Part shown: positions 7,943 through 17,136 of the stretch, one piece after another | Position numbering within the stretch: position 1 is the first letter of the stretch | Layout of the letters: each line of letters opens with the position of its first letter | Assembly (NCBI GenBank): GCA_934202735.1 | Contig: CAKPYH010000001.1 | Span: forward strand, 186,001 to 250,000 | Length of the DNA: 64,000 bases | DNA from: an uncultured Alphaproteobacteria bacterium | Lineage (GTDB): Bacteria; Pseudomonadota; Alphaproteobacteria; CAAHEQ01; UBA3637 | Direction of reading: 5' to 3' | The notes under the pieces: model-generated | Database searches by the model: none | Told to the model about the DNA's origin: nothing | What the model saw: the letters and a program-made list of their open reading frames with translations, nothing else | Program-made: the position numbers and the translations under genes

Positions 7943-10594
7943 TCAGGCATTCTGAATCGCAGTGCGAATAGTGGTTAATGCCTGATCCATGTGCGTGGTA
8001 TCGGTGCCGCCGGCTTGGGCCATATCCGGGCGACCGCCGCCCCCTTGGCCACCGACAACACCTGCCGCTTGACGGACCAGGTCCACCGCATTCAATCGGT
8101 CGGTTAAATCCGCCGTTACGCCGACAACAACGGATACCTTGCCGTCCGTTTCAGCAATCAACGCCACCACACCCGAACCGATTTTTTTCTTGAATGCATC
8201 GGCCAACGGTTTTAATTCTCGGGCCGGTGTGCCGTGCAAGATTTTCCCGACAAAAGAATATGCCCCGACTTGTTCAGCAGTCTCGGCCCGTTCCGATGTC
8301 CCGCCCATAGCAACTTGACGGCGCAGTTCGGAGACTTCTTTATCCAAGCGTTTTTTATCGTCCGTCAAGGTGCGGACTTTAGTCAGCATATCGGCAACCG
8401 AAGTGGCCTTTAACGCCGTTGCCAAAGCGGTCAGCGTATCGGCATTTTGCTGCGCCAAGCGAACCGCCGCCGGACCGACAACGGCTTCTATCCGGCGTAC
8501 ACCGGACGAAACGGCCGATTCGGACACCAAGCGGAACGATCCGATGTCGCCCGTTGCCGATACATGCGTACCCCCGCATAACTCGCACGACAACCGTTTT
8601 TCTCCTTGACCCATAGAAACCACACGCACGGTATCGCCGTACTTTTCGTCAAATAAGGCCATTGCCCCCTGCTTGACGGCTTCTTCCGGACTCATTAAAT
8701 CCGTGATGACGCGTTCGTTTTGCATAACCATGTCGTTCACCAATGTTTCAACCGTACGACATTCTTCGGGGGTCATGGCTTTGGGGTAGGTAAAATCAAA
8801 GCGGAAGTAATCCGGTGTGACCAACGATCCTTTTTGGTGTACGGACGTGCCCAAAGTGCGTTGTAAAGCCGCCTGCAACAAATGGGTCGCCGAATGGTGG
8901 GCCCGAATGGAACGCCGCCGGGTTGCGTTGATCGCAAAAACACCCGCTTGATCCACATGCACGGTGCCGGTGATAACCCGACCGACATGAACGATTAAGG
9001 CCGAATCGGCTTTGCGGACGGTATCGGTAATTTCAACGGTGCCGGATTCGGTTTTGATGGTGCCGGTATCGCCGACCTGGCCCCCCATTTCGCCGTAAAA
9101 CGGTGTTTGATTGGCCACCAGGCTGATCATATCGCCGGCTTGGGCATCCTTGACTTCAACACCGTCCCGTACCAGAGCCTGAATTAAAGACTCGGCCGTG
9201 TCGGTATCATAGCCCAAAAACTCGCTGGCCCCGACACGATCGGCAATTTGAAACCATATTTTTTCATCGGCATTATCGCCCGAACCTGCCCAGGATTTTC
9301 GGGCTTCGGCCTTTTGACGCGCCATGGCGGCTTCAAATCCGTCTACGTCCACCGTGATGTTTTTGGCGCGTAAAGCGTCTTGTGTCAAGTCCAACGGAAA
9401 ACCGTATGTATCGTATAACTTGAACGCCGTTTCGCCGTTCAGAGCGTCCCCCGCCGATAAAGAAGCAGTTTCTTCTGCCAATAATTTCAATCCTTTATCC
9501 AAAGTTTGTTTGAACCGTTCTTCTTCCAGTTTCAGCGAGTCCGTAATCAATTTTTGATTCATCCCCAGTTCCGGATAGGCTTCACCCATCGTCTCAATCA
9601 AGGACGGCACCAGGCGGTACATTAACGGATCCCGGCACCCGATCAAATGCGCATGACGCATCGCCCGCCGCATAATTCGGCGCAACACATAGCCCCGACC
9701 TTCATTGGACGGCATGACACCGTCTGCCAGCAAAAAGGACGTGGACCGCAAGTGATCGGCAATCACGCGCAGAGAAATTTTGGCATCACCGTAAGGGTCA
9801 ACACCGGCCAAATCGGCCGCACGTTCAATCAGCGTTTTGAAAATATCAATCTGAAAATTATCGTTGGTACCGTGCAAAATCGCACTCAACCGTTCCAGGC
9901 CCGATCCGGTATCAATACACTTTTTCGCCAGGCCGATCCGCCGACCGTCCGGCAAGTCTTCAAATTGATCAAACACCAAGTTCCAAATTTCAATAAAGCG
10001 ATCGCCGTCTTCTTCCGGTGTACCCGGACGGCCGCCCCAGTATTGATCACCGTGATCGTAAAAGATTTCCGTACACGGCCCGCACGGCCCCGTATCACCC
10101 ATTTGCCAAAAATTGTCCTTGGTGGCAATACGAATAATATCATCGTCCTTTAAGCCCGCGATTTTCTTCCACAGGTCAAAGGCTTCCTCATCATTATGAA
10201 AGATTGTAACGCACAGTTTGCTTTTGTCCAGGCCGATTTCATGCGTCAGCAAATCCCACGCATAATAAATCGCTTTTTCTTTGAAATAATCGCCGAACGA
10301 AAAGTTTCCCAGCATTTCAAAAAACGTATGGTGGCGGACCGTATAACCGACGTTGTCCAAGTCGTTATGCTTGCCCCCGGCCCGGACGGACTTTTGGACA
10401 GTCGCCGCCCGCGGAAACGGCGGTGTTTCCGCCCCGGTAAGGTAGTTCTTGAACTGGACCATGCCCGAATTCGTAAACATCAGGGTCGGATCGTTTTTCG
10501 GGATCAGAGAACTGGCCGGCACAATGGGGTGATCGTGGCGTTTGAAATAATTTGTGAATGTGGTTCTGATTTGACTGGTAATATTTTGACTCAT
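7943..10594 (-). CDS. alaS: Alanyl-tRNA synthetase
   Basis: The 883-residue class II synthetase charges tRNA-Ala. The catalytic region begins RTTFTNYFKRHDHPIVPASS and includes FTNSGMVQFKN. The editing domain has the zinc-site motif HSATHLL and the later CGGTH, and the C-terminal C-Ala domain ends in the glycine-rich GGQGGGGRPDMAQAGG. The start follows AAAGGATAAAAC. It lies downstream of recA on the same strand, an order common in Alphaproteobacteria, with a terminator between them. Confidence 0.97.
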   Translation of the reverse strand: MSQNITSQIRTTFTNYFKRHDHPIVPASSLIPKNDPTLMFTNSGMVQFKNYLTGAETPPFPRAATVQKSVRAGGKHNDLDNVGYTVRHHTFFEMLGNFSFGDYFKEKAIYYAWDLLTHEIGLDKSKLCVTIFHNDEEAFDLWKKIAGLKDDDIIRIATKDNFWQMGDTGPCGPCTEIFYDHGDQYWGGRPGTPEEDGDRFIEIWNLVFDQFEDLPDGRRIGLAKKCIDTGSGLERLSAILHGTNDNFQIDIFKTLIERAADLAGVDPYGDAKISLRVIADHLRSTSFLLADGVMPSNEGRGYVLRRIMRRAMRHAHLIGCRDPLMYRLVPSLIETMGEAYPELGMNQKLITDSLKLEEERFKQTLDKGLKLLAEETASLSAGDALNGETAFKLYDTYGFPLDLTQDALRAKNITVDVDGFEAAMARQKAEARKSWAGSGDNADEKIWFQIADRVGASEFLGYDTDTAESLIQALVRDGVEVKDAQAGDMISLVANQTPFYGEMGGQVGDTGTIKTESGTVEITDTVRKADSALIVHVGRVITGTVHVDQAGVFAINATRRRSIRAHHSATHLLQAALQRTLGTSVHQKGSLVTPDYFRFDFTYPKAMTPEECRTVETLVNDMVMQNERVITDLMSPEEAVKQGAMALFDEKYGDTVRVVSMGQGEKRLSCELCGGTHVSATGDIGSFRLVSESAVSSGVRRIEAVVGPAAVRLAQQNADTLTALATALKATSVADMLTKVRTLTDDKKRLDKEVSELRRQVAMGGTSERAETAEQVGAYSFVGKILHGTPARELKPLADAFKKKIGSGVVALIAETDGKVSVVVGVTADLTDRLNAVDLVRQAAGVVGGQGGGGRPDMAQAGGTDTTHMDQALTTIRTAIQNA

Positions 10595-10617
10595 GTTTTA
10601 TCCTTTATGATAGAAAA

Positions 10618-10640
10618 GTGTCCGACCGCGGGCCGGACAC
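10618..10640 (-). terminator. Rho-independent terminator of recA
   Basis: GTGTCCG (10618-10624) pairs with CGGACAC (10634-10640). On the minus strand TTTTCT follows. It lies between the recA stop and the alaS start. Confidence 0.75.
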
Positions 10641-10661
10641 CATAATGTGTACCGGCACCGA

Positions 10662-11690
10662 TTATTCTGCGTCTGCGGCAATTTCTCCGTCCAGCATCTT
10701 TTGCGTGAGATCCTGGGAATCATTCCGAATGGCCCGTTCAATCTCGGCCGCCAAGTCGGGGTGCTCTTTCAAATATGCCTTGGCATTTTCGCGCCCTTGG
10801 GCAATACGTTCCCCTTTGGCGGAAAACCAAGCCCCGGCTTTTTCTACTATCCCGGCCTTGATCCCCAAGTCAATCAACTCGCCCATCTTGGAAATCCCTT
10901 CGCCGTACAAAATATCAAAGTCAACCGTCTTGAACGGCGGAGCGACTTTGTTTTTCACAATCTTGACGCGCGTTTGGTTGCCGACCACTTCATCGCGGTC
11001 TTTGATAGCACCGATCCGGCGAATGTCCAGCCGCACGGAGGCATAAAATTTTAAGGCATTCCCGCCCGTTGTGGTTTCGGGATTGCCGAACATCACGCCA
11101 ATTTTCATTCGGATTTGGTTGATAAAGATGACCAACGTATTGGCCCGCGCCACCGATGCCGTGATTTTTCGCAACGCCTGACTCATCAATCGGGCCTGTA
11201 AGCCCATGTGAGAGTCCCCCATTTCGCCTTCTAATTCGGCTTTGGGTACCAGGGCGGCCACCGAGTCCACCACCAGGACATCTAAACTACCCGACCGGAC
11301 CAGAGTATCGGCAATTTCCAGAGCCTGTTCCCCCGTGTCGGGTTGGGAAATCAACAAGTCATTGATATTGACACCTAATTTAGCCGCATACGCCGGATCC
11401 AACGCGTGTTCCGCATCAATGTAGGCACAGGTACCGCCGGCCTTTTGGGCTTCGGCCACCACATGCAGGGCCAAAGTGGTTTTCCCCGAACTTTCGGGGC
11501 CGTATATTTCAATAATCCGCCCGCGCGGTAAGCCGCCGACACCCAAAGCCATATCTAACCCGATGGACCCTGTGGAAATTGCCGGAATTTCAACGGCGTT
11601 TCCTTGCTGACCCAACCGCATGATAGACCCTTTACCGAAGGCGCGTTCAATTTGCGACAGGGCGGCTTCCAATGCTTTATCTTTTTCCAT
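10662..11690 (-). CDS. recA: Recombinase RecA
   Basis: The 342-residue strand-exchange ATPase and SOS co-protease. Walker A is GPESSGKTT, and MAW-region equivalents include LVVDSVAALVPKAE and the L2 loop region FINQIRMKIGVMFGNPETTTGG. The short acidic C-terminus ends GEIAADAE. The start has AAAGGATG upstream. A good promoter lies upstream, but no GAAC-N7-GAAC or GTTC-N7-GTTC LexA box of alphaproteobacterial type is visible between the promoter and the start. Confidence 0.97.
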   Translation of the reverse strand: MEKDKALEAALSQIERAFGKGSIMRLGQQGNAVEIPAISTGSIGLDMALGVGGLPRGRIIEIYGPESSGKTTLALHVVAEAQKAGGTCAYIDAEHALDPAYAAKLGVNINDLLISQPDTGEQALEIADTLVRSGSLDVLVVDSVAALVPKAELEGEMGDSHMGLQARLMSQALRKITASVARANTLVIFINQIRMKIGVMFGNPETTTGGNALKFYASVRLDIRRIGAIKDRDEVVGNQTRVKIVKNKVAPPFKTVDFDILYGEGISKMGELIDLGIKAGIVEKAGAWFSAKGERIAQGRENAKAYLKEHPDLAAEIERAIRNDSQDLTQKMLDGEIAADAE

Positions 11691-11724
11691 GTGTACATCC
11701 TTTACTGTTTATTGATTCTGACGC

Positions 11725-11753
11725 AGTATACCGCATTTTATGTGCGCCTGCAA
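11725..11753 (-). promoter_or_regulatory. recA promoter
   Basis: On the minus strand TTGCAG (11753-11748), 17 bp, TATACT (11730-11725), about 35 nt before the recA ATG. Confidence 0.7.
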
Positions 11754-11802
11754 CTGATTTTTTACTTTTTCGCCATTTTCATCAAAAAAATAAAAAAAAC
11801 GC

Positions 11803-11831
11803 TTTTCTTTCACCAAAAAGTTTGCTATACT
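11803..11831 (+). promoter_or_regulatory. Putative promoter of the lipoprotein-comM pair
   Basis: TATACT at 11826-11831 is a clear -10 box. The -35 at 17 bp (TTTTCT) is poor, so this rests on the -10 and on a TATACTGCCCCC string shared with the phoH promoter. Confidence 0.45.
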
Positions 11832-11875
11832 GCCCCCAGGTTTTCTTTTATGCATCAGACGAAAGGCATACGCAG

Positions 11876-12559
11876 ATGAAAAAAATTGGCTTGATTTTCC
11901 CCCTTATGTTAGTTGTGGCATGTACTCAGACGGAACCGAATGAGTTTGCCGATATGGACTATGATGAACCGGGGACCGAAACAGCGATCGGATCCGGTCA
12001 AAATCCGTATGAAATGCCGGCTGACGATGCGGCCGCTGCTCGGGCTACGGGACAAAATCCGATTTATACGGCGCGTGATGCCATGTCCGCCCGTCCGGCA
12101 AATACTCAACCGTCCTTGGCGGCGGATGGGACCGTGATTGAAATACCGGCTCAGCAAATCTATATCGGGGATGTTGCCGGCAATCAGGTACCCGCTCCGG
12201 CCAACGGTATGGTACCGGCCACGCAACCGGCCCCTGTGTATCCGCCCGTCGCAACCGTGACGGTCCCGGCGTTTCCGGTCAATGCTTTGTCCTATTCTCA
12301 ACCGGTGTATTATGCCGTTCCCGATCAGGCTTATCCGACAGGACCGGTGATGATTACCCTGCAATATGCGGGCTATCCCGGGGCTCAAACGGTACAATGT
12401 CTGTCCACGGATACGGCATGCCTGTTTTCTTATGAATCCCAAGGGTTTATGCGTGTACAGGGCAAGCCGTCTTTTGCCGGATACAAGGATACTTTATCGC
12501 ATTCGGACTATCCGGCCGGTGGTCGGTGGCGGGATAACAATAATATCCCCCGGTGGTAA
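11876..12559 (+). CDS. Putative lipoprotein, unknown function
   Basis: A 227-residue protein beginning MKKIGLIFPLMLVVAC, a lipoprotein signal with lipobox LVVAC (Cys16). The mature part is rich in Ala, Pro, Asn and acidic residues with a repeated GQNP motif (residues about 40 and 60), probably disordered. A Tyr/Pro-rich middle is followed by a C-terminal region with CLSTDTACLF, where two cysteines could form a disulfide. The ATG at 11876 is preceded by GAAAGG; the longer upstream frame is rejected because it would bury the signal peptide. comM begins one base after the stop. I do not recognise the family. Confidence 0.7.
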   Translation: MKKIGLIFPLMLVVACTQTEPNEFADMDYDEPGTETAIGSGQNPYEMPADDAAAARATGQNPIYTARDAMSARPANTQPSLAADGTVIEIPAQQIYIGDVAGNQVPAPANGMVPATQPAPVYPPVATVTVPAFPVNALSYSQPVYYAVPDQAYPTGPVMITLQYAGYPGAQTVQCLSTDTACLFSYESQGFMRVQGKPSFAGYKDTLSHSDYPAGGRWRDNNNIPRW

Positions 12560-14074
12560 ATGCTATCCGTTACACGATCTGTTGCGTTTGCGGGCATACA
12601 TGTCCTGAATGTTGAAATTCAGGTACAGATCACGAACGGCCTGCCGGCGTTTTCTATTGTCGGTCTGGGTGATAAAGCCGTCAGCGAAAGTAAAGAACGG
12701 GTACGGGCGGCACTGCATGCGTTGGGTTTGTCTCTGCCGGCGGCGCATATCACGGTCAATCTGGCCCCGGCCGATGTGGTCAAAGAAGGCACGCATTACG
12801 ATTTACCGATAGCGGTGGCTTTGATGGGCGCGATGGGGATTATTGCGCCCGAGGATATTCAAGGTTTCGTGATGATGGGTGAGTTGGGTTTGGACGGGTC
12901 TGTCCGTCCGGTTTCGGGTGTCTTGCCCGCCGCCATGGCGGCCCATCGGCGCGGATTAGGTTTCATCTGTCCTTTGGGGCAAGGGGCCGAAGCCTTGTGG
13001 TCCGGTAATGAAACGGTGTTTGAACCCGATAGCCTGCTATCCCTGATGAACCATTTGAAAGGTCGGCAACTGTTGCCCCGGCCCGTCCGACAGGCACCGG
13101 AAGTGCCGTCTCTGTTGCCGGATTTGGCCGATGTACGCGGACAGGAAAGTGCCAAACGGGCTTTGGAAATAGCGGCCGTTGGCGGGCATAATTTGTTGAT
13201 GGTTGGACCGCCGGGATCGGGTAAGTCTATGTTGGCGGCCCGATTGCCGTCTATCCTGCCGCCGATGGATCAAGATGAGATTTTGGAAGTCAGTCAAATT
13301 CATTCCGTAGCAGGATTGCTGCGGGACGGACAACTGATTACGCAACGGCCGTATCGGGCCCCGCACCATTCGGCTTCCACACCGGCGATGGTCGGTGGCG
13401 GCATACGGGCCTATCCCGGCGAGATTTCTTTGGCACATCGGGGTGTCTTGTTTTTGGACGAATTCCCCGAGTTTTCACGTCAAACGCTGGAAGCCTTGCG
13501 ACAACCGCTGGAAACGGGTGTAGTATCGGTTGCGCGGGCCAATGTGCATATTACTTATCCGGCCCGCTTTCAGTTGGTGGCCGCCATGAATCCGTGTCGG
13601 TGCGGCTACTTGGGTGTGTCGGGGCATGAATGTTCGCGGGCACCCCGATGCGCGGAAGAATATCAAGCGAAAATTTCCGGACCGATGTTGGATCGGATAG
13701 ACTTGCAAATTGAAGTCCCCTTGATTGAACCGTGGCACTTGAACACCCAAAGTCGCGGAGAAGATTCGGCCACCGTACGGACACGGGTAGAACGGGCGTT
13801 GGCGTTTGCGGCCGATCGCTTTCGGGTGCATAAAATCCGAAATAATGCTCAGGCTGACGGGAAAGTGTTAGAGCAGATTGCTCCGATGGATACCGCGGCG
13901 GAAACGTTTTTGATGCACGCGGCACAACAGATGATGTTATCGGGCCGCGGCTATCATCGGATGATCCGAGTGGCCCGCACGATTGCGGACCTGGACGCGT
14001 CTGAAATGATACGGGAACATCATGTAGCGGAAGCCTTGTCTTTTTACCGATCAGACCGATTTAAAAAAGATTAG
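12560..14074 (+). CDS. comM: YifB/ComM family Mg-chelatase-like AAA+ protein
   Basis: A 504-residue protein with the N-terminal ChlI-like fold (LNVEIQVQITNGLPAFSIVG, then GLGDKAVSESKERVRAA), an AAA+ domain with Walker A GPPGSGKSM (residues about 215-223) and Walker B LFLDEFPEF, the MNPCRCGYLG zinc-like motif, and a C-terminal lid containing SGRGYHRMIRVARTIADLD. ComM is a hexameric branch-migration helicase used when transformed DNA is integrated; YifB relatives are widespread in bacteria not known to be competent. The frame is intact. Confidence 0.93.
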   Translation: MLSVTRSVAFAGIHVLNVEIQVQITNGLPAFSIVGLGDKAVSESKERVRAALHALGLSLPAAHITVNLAPADVVKEGTHYDLPIAVALMGAMGIIAPEDIQGFVMMGELGLDGSVRPVSGVLPAAMAAHRRGLGFICPLGQGAEALWSGNETVFEPDSLLSLMNHLKGRQLLPRPVRQAPEVPSLLPDLADVRGQESAKRALEIAAVGGHNLLMVGPPGSGKSMLAARLPSILPPMDQDEILEVSQIHSVAGLLRDGQLITQRPYRAPHHSASTPAMVGGGIRAYPGEISLAHRGVLFLDEFPEFSRQTLEALRQPLETGVVSVARANVHITYPARFQLVAAMNPCRCGYLGVSGHECSRAPRCAEEYQAKISGPMLDRIDLQIEVPLIEPWHLNTQSRGEDSATVRTRVERALAFAADRFRVHKIRNNAQADGKVLEQIAPMDTAAETFLMHAAQQMMLSGRGYHRMIRVARTIADLDASEMIREHHVAEALSFYRSDRFKKD

Positions 14075-14103
14075 TTTTTTTTCACTTTTTTTGCAAATCA
14101 GGC

Positions 14104-14132
14104 TTGACAGGGTCCAAAAGATGTGTTAGGCT
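14104..14132 (+). promoter_or_regulatory. Putative promoter of a small ORF
   Basis: TTGACA (14104-14109), 17 bp, TAGGCT (14127-14132). The -35 is perfect and the -10 is moderate. Confidence 0.55.
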
Positions 14133-14176
14133 GGAAGTATAGAAACGGAAAAATTAGACAAAAAGGAGATAAGACA

Positions 14177-14353
14177 ATGAAACAACTGAAATCACAAGAT
14201 TTTAAGAAGGCCACTGTCTATGCCTGCGGTCTGGAAAATCATACGGAAAAAGGATACCGAAAAGAATCCGCCGTTCAAGAAACGCCTTTACAAGACTTGT
14301 TCAAAAAGCAAGCACCGCAAACGCCGATACGGAAGGTCGGGGCGGAACGTTGA
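14177..14353 (+). CDS. Small basic protein, unknown
   Basis: A 58-residue frame starting MKQLKSQDFKKATVYACG. It has a strong ribosome site (AAAAGGAG, 9 nt before ATG 14177), a promoter with a perfect -35 box and a strong terminator after it, so it looks like a monocistronic unit. The product is hydrophilic and lysine-rich with a single cysteine and no recognisable motif. The expression signals are the main evidence that it is real. Confidence 0.55.
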   Translation: MKQLKSQDFKKATVYACGLENHTEKGYRKESAVQETPLQDLFKKQAPQTPIRKVGAER

Positions 14354-14390
14354 TGAATGGCCCCCCGGATGCGGGGTGTACACGAAAACA

Positions 14391-14430
14391 AACGGGCGGA
14401 CCTGATGATGACAGGAACCGCCCGTTTTGT
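14391..14430 (+). terminator. Strong hairpin terminator between the small ORF and phoB
   Basis: AACGGGCGG (14391-14399) pairs with CCGCCCGTT (14418-14426) and TTT follows. The left side has several A residues, so it may also act on the convergent phoB transcript. Confidence 0.75.
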
Positions 14431-14450
14431 ATCATCTGAAATCGGAAATG

Positions 14451-15158
14451 TTAGTCCGTATCGGATTTTTGGGGCTGAACCGCCATAGCATATCCCGATG
14501 AACGCACCGTGCGAATCAAATCAGGTTCCCCATTGGCATCCAGCATTTTACGCAACCGGCGAACGTATACGTCTACCGTGCGTAATTCCACATGAATGAC
14601 ATCACCCCAAACGGCTTTTAACAACATTTCACGCGACAACACATCACCCGCGTGTTCCATGAGTGTTTGCAACAAGCGAAACTCGCTGGGGCCCAAGTGG
14701 ACTTCGCGGCCGTTGCGAACCACGCGCCGTTGAGAAAAATCCATGGTAATATCCTGAAACACCAAATCTTGACGATCGGGTTGCTCCAGCGGGACCCGCC
14801 GCAATAACGCGGCAATTCGTGCCATCAATTCCGGTACGGAAAAGGGCTTGGTCATGTAATCATCGGCCCCGAAAGAAAGCCCTTTGACTTTGTCCGCTTC
14901 ATCCCCGCGGGCCGTCAACATGATAATCGGCAGGTGGCGACAATCGTAATTCTTGCGGATTTCGTGGCACAGATCCACCCCTGATACGTTAGGCAACATC
15001 CAATCCATCAGAATCAGATCCGGCTTTTCATCGGCAATGGTCCGCATCACGCGCCGCCCGTCCATGACGGCAGCGGTTTCATAGCCTTGCTTTTCCAAAT
15101 TATATTTCAGTAATGTTTGTAAAGCGGTTTCGTCTTCTACAATTAAAATTTTTGTCAT
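14451..15158 (-). CDS. phoB: PhoB-like response regulator
   Basis: A 235-residue OmpR/PhoB-type regulator. The receiver domain (residues 1-120) has the acidic pair in VEDE, the phospho-acceptor in LILMDWMLP, Thr in IIMLTARG and Lys in YMTKPFS. The C-terminal winged helix (about 130-228) ends RTVRSSGYA, typical of PhoB, the phosphate-starvation activator. It overlaps the 3' end of rpe by ATGA and so is probably translationally coupled to it. No phoR or pst gene is adjacent, so the exact stimulus is not proved. Confidence 0.82.
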   Translation of the reverse strand: MTKILIVEDETALQTLLKYNLEKQGYETAAVMDGRRVMRTIADEKPDLILMDWMLPNVSGVDLCHEIRKNYDCRHLPIIMLTARGDEADKVKGLSFGADDYMTKPFSVPELMARIAALLRRVPLEQPDRQDLVFQDITMDFSQRRVVRNGREVHLGPSEFRLLQTLMEHAGDVLSREMLLKAVWGDVIHVELRTVDVYVRRLRKMLDANGEPDLIRTVRSSGYAMAVQPQKSDTD

Positions 15159-15793
15159 CGTTTTAACCTTTCAATAGCATCGGCATAGTTCTTGTGTCTG
15201 AAAATAGCACTGCCGGCAATCAAAACATCTGCTCCGGCCAAGCGACATGCCGGGGCCGTGATTTCGTTCACGCCGCCGTCCACGGCAATTTTAACGGGCT
15301 TGCGACCGATGAGATCCCGCAACGCTGCCATTTTGGCCAGTGCCGTTTTTTGAAATGCTTGCCCCCCGAAACCCGGCTCTACCGACATGACCAGCATCAA
15401 ATCTATCATCGGTAAAAAAGGCAGGACGCGGTTGATATTGGTGGCGGGGCGTAAAGATAATCCCGCCCGGCAACCGTTTTTCTTGATAACGGACAGGACC
15501 GTTTCCAAATTATCATCGGATTCCACATGAACGGTTATCATATCGGCCCCCGCCCGGGCAAACGGAGCCACAAAATCCAGTGGGTTTGTCATCATCAGGT
15601 GAACATCAAAAGGAATGGGTGTGTATTTTCGGATACAACGTACCACATCGGGACCAAAGGTTAAATTCGGCACAAAATGGCCGTCCATGATATCCAAATG
15701 AAGCATATCCGCACCGGCGGCGGTTATCTTTTTGACTTCCGTCCCCAAGCGTGCAAAATCGGCCGACAATAAACTGGGTGCAATTTGAACCAT
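15155..15793 (-). CDS. rpe: Ribulose-phosphate 3-epimerase
   Basis: A 212-residue TIM-barrel enzyme that interconverts ribulose-5-phosphate and xylulose-5-phosphate in the pentose phosphate pathway. Motifs are APSLLSADFARLG at the N-terminus, LHLDIMDGHFVPNLTFG with the metal-binding His and Asp, DVHLM, MSVEPGFGGQ, and VDGGVN. The start at 15793 follows GAAAGGAACGG; the longer open frame to 16030 includes a hydrophobic, unrelated extension and is rejected. Confidence 0.95.
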   Translation of the reverse strand: MVQIAPSLLSADFARLGTEVKKITAAGADMLHLDIMDGHFVPNLTFGPDVVRCIRKYTPIPFDVHLMMTNPLDFVAPFARAGADMITVHVESDDNLETVLSVIKKNGCRAGLSLRPATNINRVLPFLPMIDLMLVMSVEPGFGGQAFQKTALAKMAALRDLIGRKPVKIAVDGGVNEITAPACRLAGADVLIAGSAIFRHKNYADAIERLKR

Positions 15794-15891
15794 GTTTTCC
15801 GTTCCTTTCAGATCAGTATAACCGCTTTTTCCCTGAAAAGCAAGCGGAAAAAACAAGTGTTTTTTTTGGATAGTTCGCATGCATTTCCCGC

Positions 15892-15920
15892 TTGCCAAGT
15901 ACAAGAAACTGTGATATACT
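15892..15920 (+). promoter_or_regulatory. phoH operon promoter
   Basis: TTGCCA (15892-15897), 17 bp, TATACT (15915-15920), followed after 27 bp by ATG 15948. Confidence 0.72.
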
Positions 15921-15947
15921 GCCCCCATAACCAAGGAGAAAACAAAA

Positions 15948-16682
15948 ATGAAATACGAAGATCCGAAAATCATTGCCGCTCGGGATAAGGCAGAATCCGC
16001 CGTTGCGGCCGGTGATTTAACCCTGAACACAAAAAAGCGGCAAATTCGTCCCCGGACCGCTAATCAAGGGGCCTTTATAGAAGCCATGAATACGCACGAT
16101 ATGGTGTTCGGATTGGGACCCGCAGGTACGGGAAAAACGTTTTTGGCGGTGGCCAAAGCCGTTTCGGAAATGTTGGCGGGAAACGTGGATCGGATTATCT
16201 TGACCCGACCGGCGGTGGAAGCGGGCGAAAGCCTTGGGTTTTTACCCGGGGATTTGAAAGATAAAATTGATCCGTATTTACGGCCGTTATACGATGCTTT
16301 GTATGATATGTTGCCGGCGGACATGGTGGATAAAAAATTGGAGTCCGGCGAAATTGAAATTGCGCCGTTGGCCTATATGCGCGGGCGGACGTTGTCTCAT
16401 GCCGTGGTAATCTTGGACGAAGCACAAAATACGACAGGTATGCAAATGAAAATGTTTTTGACCCGCTTGGGCGAAGGATCGCGCATGATTATCAACGGTG
16501 ATTTAACGCAAACGGACTTGCCGCGCGGGGTGGTGTCGGGCTTGATTGAAGCCACACGCATTTTGAAAAATGTACCGGAAATCGCATTTGTGCACTTTTC
16601 GGAAAAAGATGTGGTACGACACGGATTGGTCTCTAAAATCGTGCGCGCCTATGAACAGGATAAAGCCGATGCCGACCATTGA
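15948..16682 (+). CDS. phoH: PhoH-like ATPase (YbeZ type)
   Basis: A 244-residue P-loop ATPase with Walker A GPAGTGKTF (residues about 56-64), LTRPAVEAGESLGFLPGD, Walker B VVILDEAQN and GDLTQTDLP. YbeZ partners the RNase YbeY in RNA metabolism, and ybeY overlaps its 3' end by 14 nt. It is shorter than the usual 320 or so residues: the N-terminal region typical of YbeZ is reduced to about 40 residues. A good ribosome site (AAGGAG) precedes the ATG, so the short form looks genuine. Confidence 0.9.
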   Translation: MKYEDPKIIAARDKAESAVAAGDLTLNTKKRQIRPRTANQGAFIEAMNTHDMVFGLGPAGTGKTFLAVAKAVSEMLAGNVDRIILTRPAVEAGESLGFLPGDLKDKIDPYLRPLYDALYDMLPADMVDKKLESGEIEIAPLAYMRGRTLSHAVVILDEAQNTTGMQMKMFLTRLGEGSRMIINGDLTQTDLPRGVVSGLIEATRILKNVPEIAFVHFSEKDVVRHGLVSKIVRAYEQDKADADH

Positions 16683-17133
16683 TGTGCAGGTCCGCACGCG
16701 GCGGTTTTACCTGCGCCGATGGGGCCTGAAAGCCTTTTGCCGGCGGGTTGTATCGGCCGCTTGGCAGGGCTATGAGCCTGCGGAAGTATCGGTCGTCTTG
16801 GCCGATGATGCGTTCGTTCATGTGTTGAATCGCGACTATCGCGGGCGGGATTGTCCCACGAATGTGCTCTCCTTTGAAAACGCGGAAAAACCGCCCAAGC
16901 CGCAACCGTGGATGGCGGGGGATATTATTGTGGCGTATCAAACCGTGGCCCGTGAAGCCCGGGCCCAAGGCAAGACATTTGCCGCCCATTTGGCACACTT
17001 GTTGGTACACGGCACGTTGCACTTGCAAGGCTATGACCACCTGACGGCCCGGCAGGCGCGACCGATGGAAACACTGGAAATTAAAATTATGAAACGGTTG
17101 GGCTATCCCGACCCCTATCAAAATGCGGAGTAA
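16669..17133 (+). CDS. ybeY: Endoribonuclease YbeY
   Basis: A 154-residue metal-dependent endoribonuclease for 16S rRNA maturation and ribosome quality control. The zinc-binding signature HGTLHLQGYDH is complete (His-x3-His-x5-His). Upstream features LNRDYRGRDCPTNVLSF are typical. The start at 16669 lies inside the end of phoH, consistent with coupling. Confidence 0.93.
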   Translation: MPTIDVQVRTRRFYLRRWGLKAFCRRVVSAAWQGYEPAEVSVVLADDAFVHVLNRDYRGRDCPTNVLSFENAEKPPKPQPWMAGDIIVAYQTVAREARAQGKTFAAHLAHLLVHGTLHLQGYDHLTARQARPMETLEIKIMKRLGYPDPYQNAE

Positions 17134-17136
17134 AAT

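Noticed and set aside
15794..16030. N-terminal extension of ribulose-phosphate epimerase with a membrane helix
   Set aside because: The extension overlaps the phoH promoter and lacks family similarity; the inner ATG has a ribosome site and starts the known fold.
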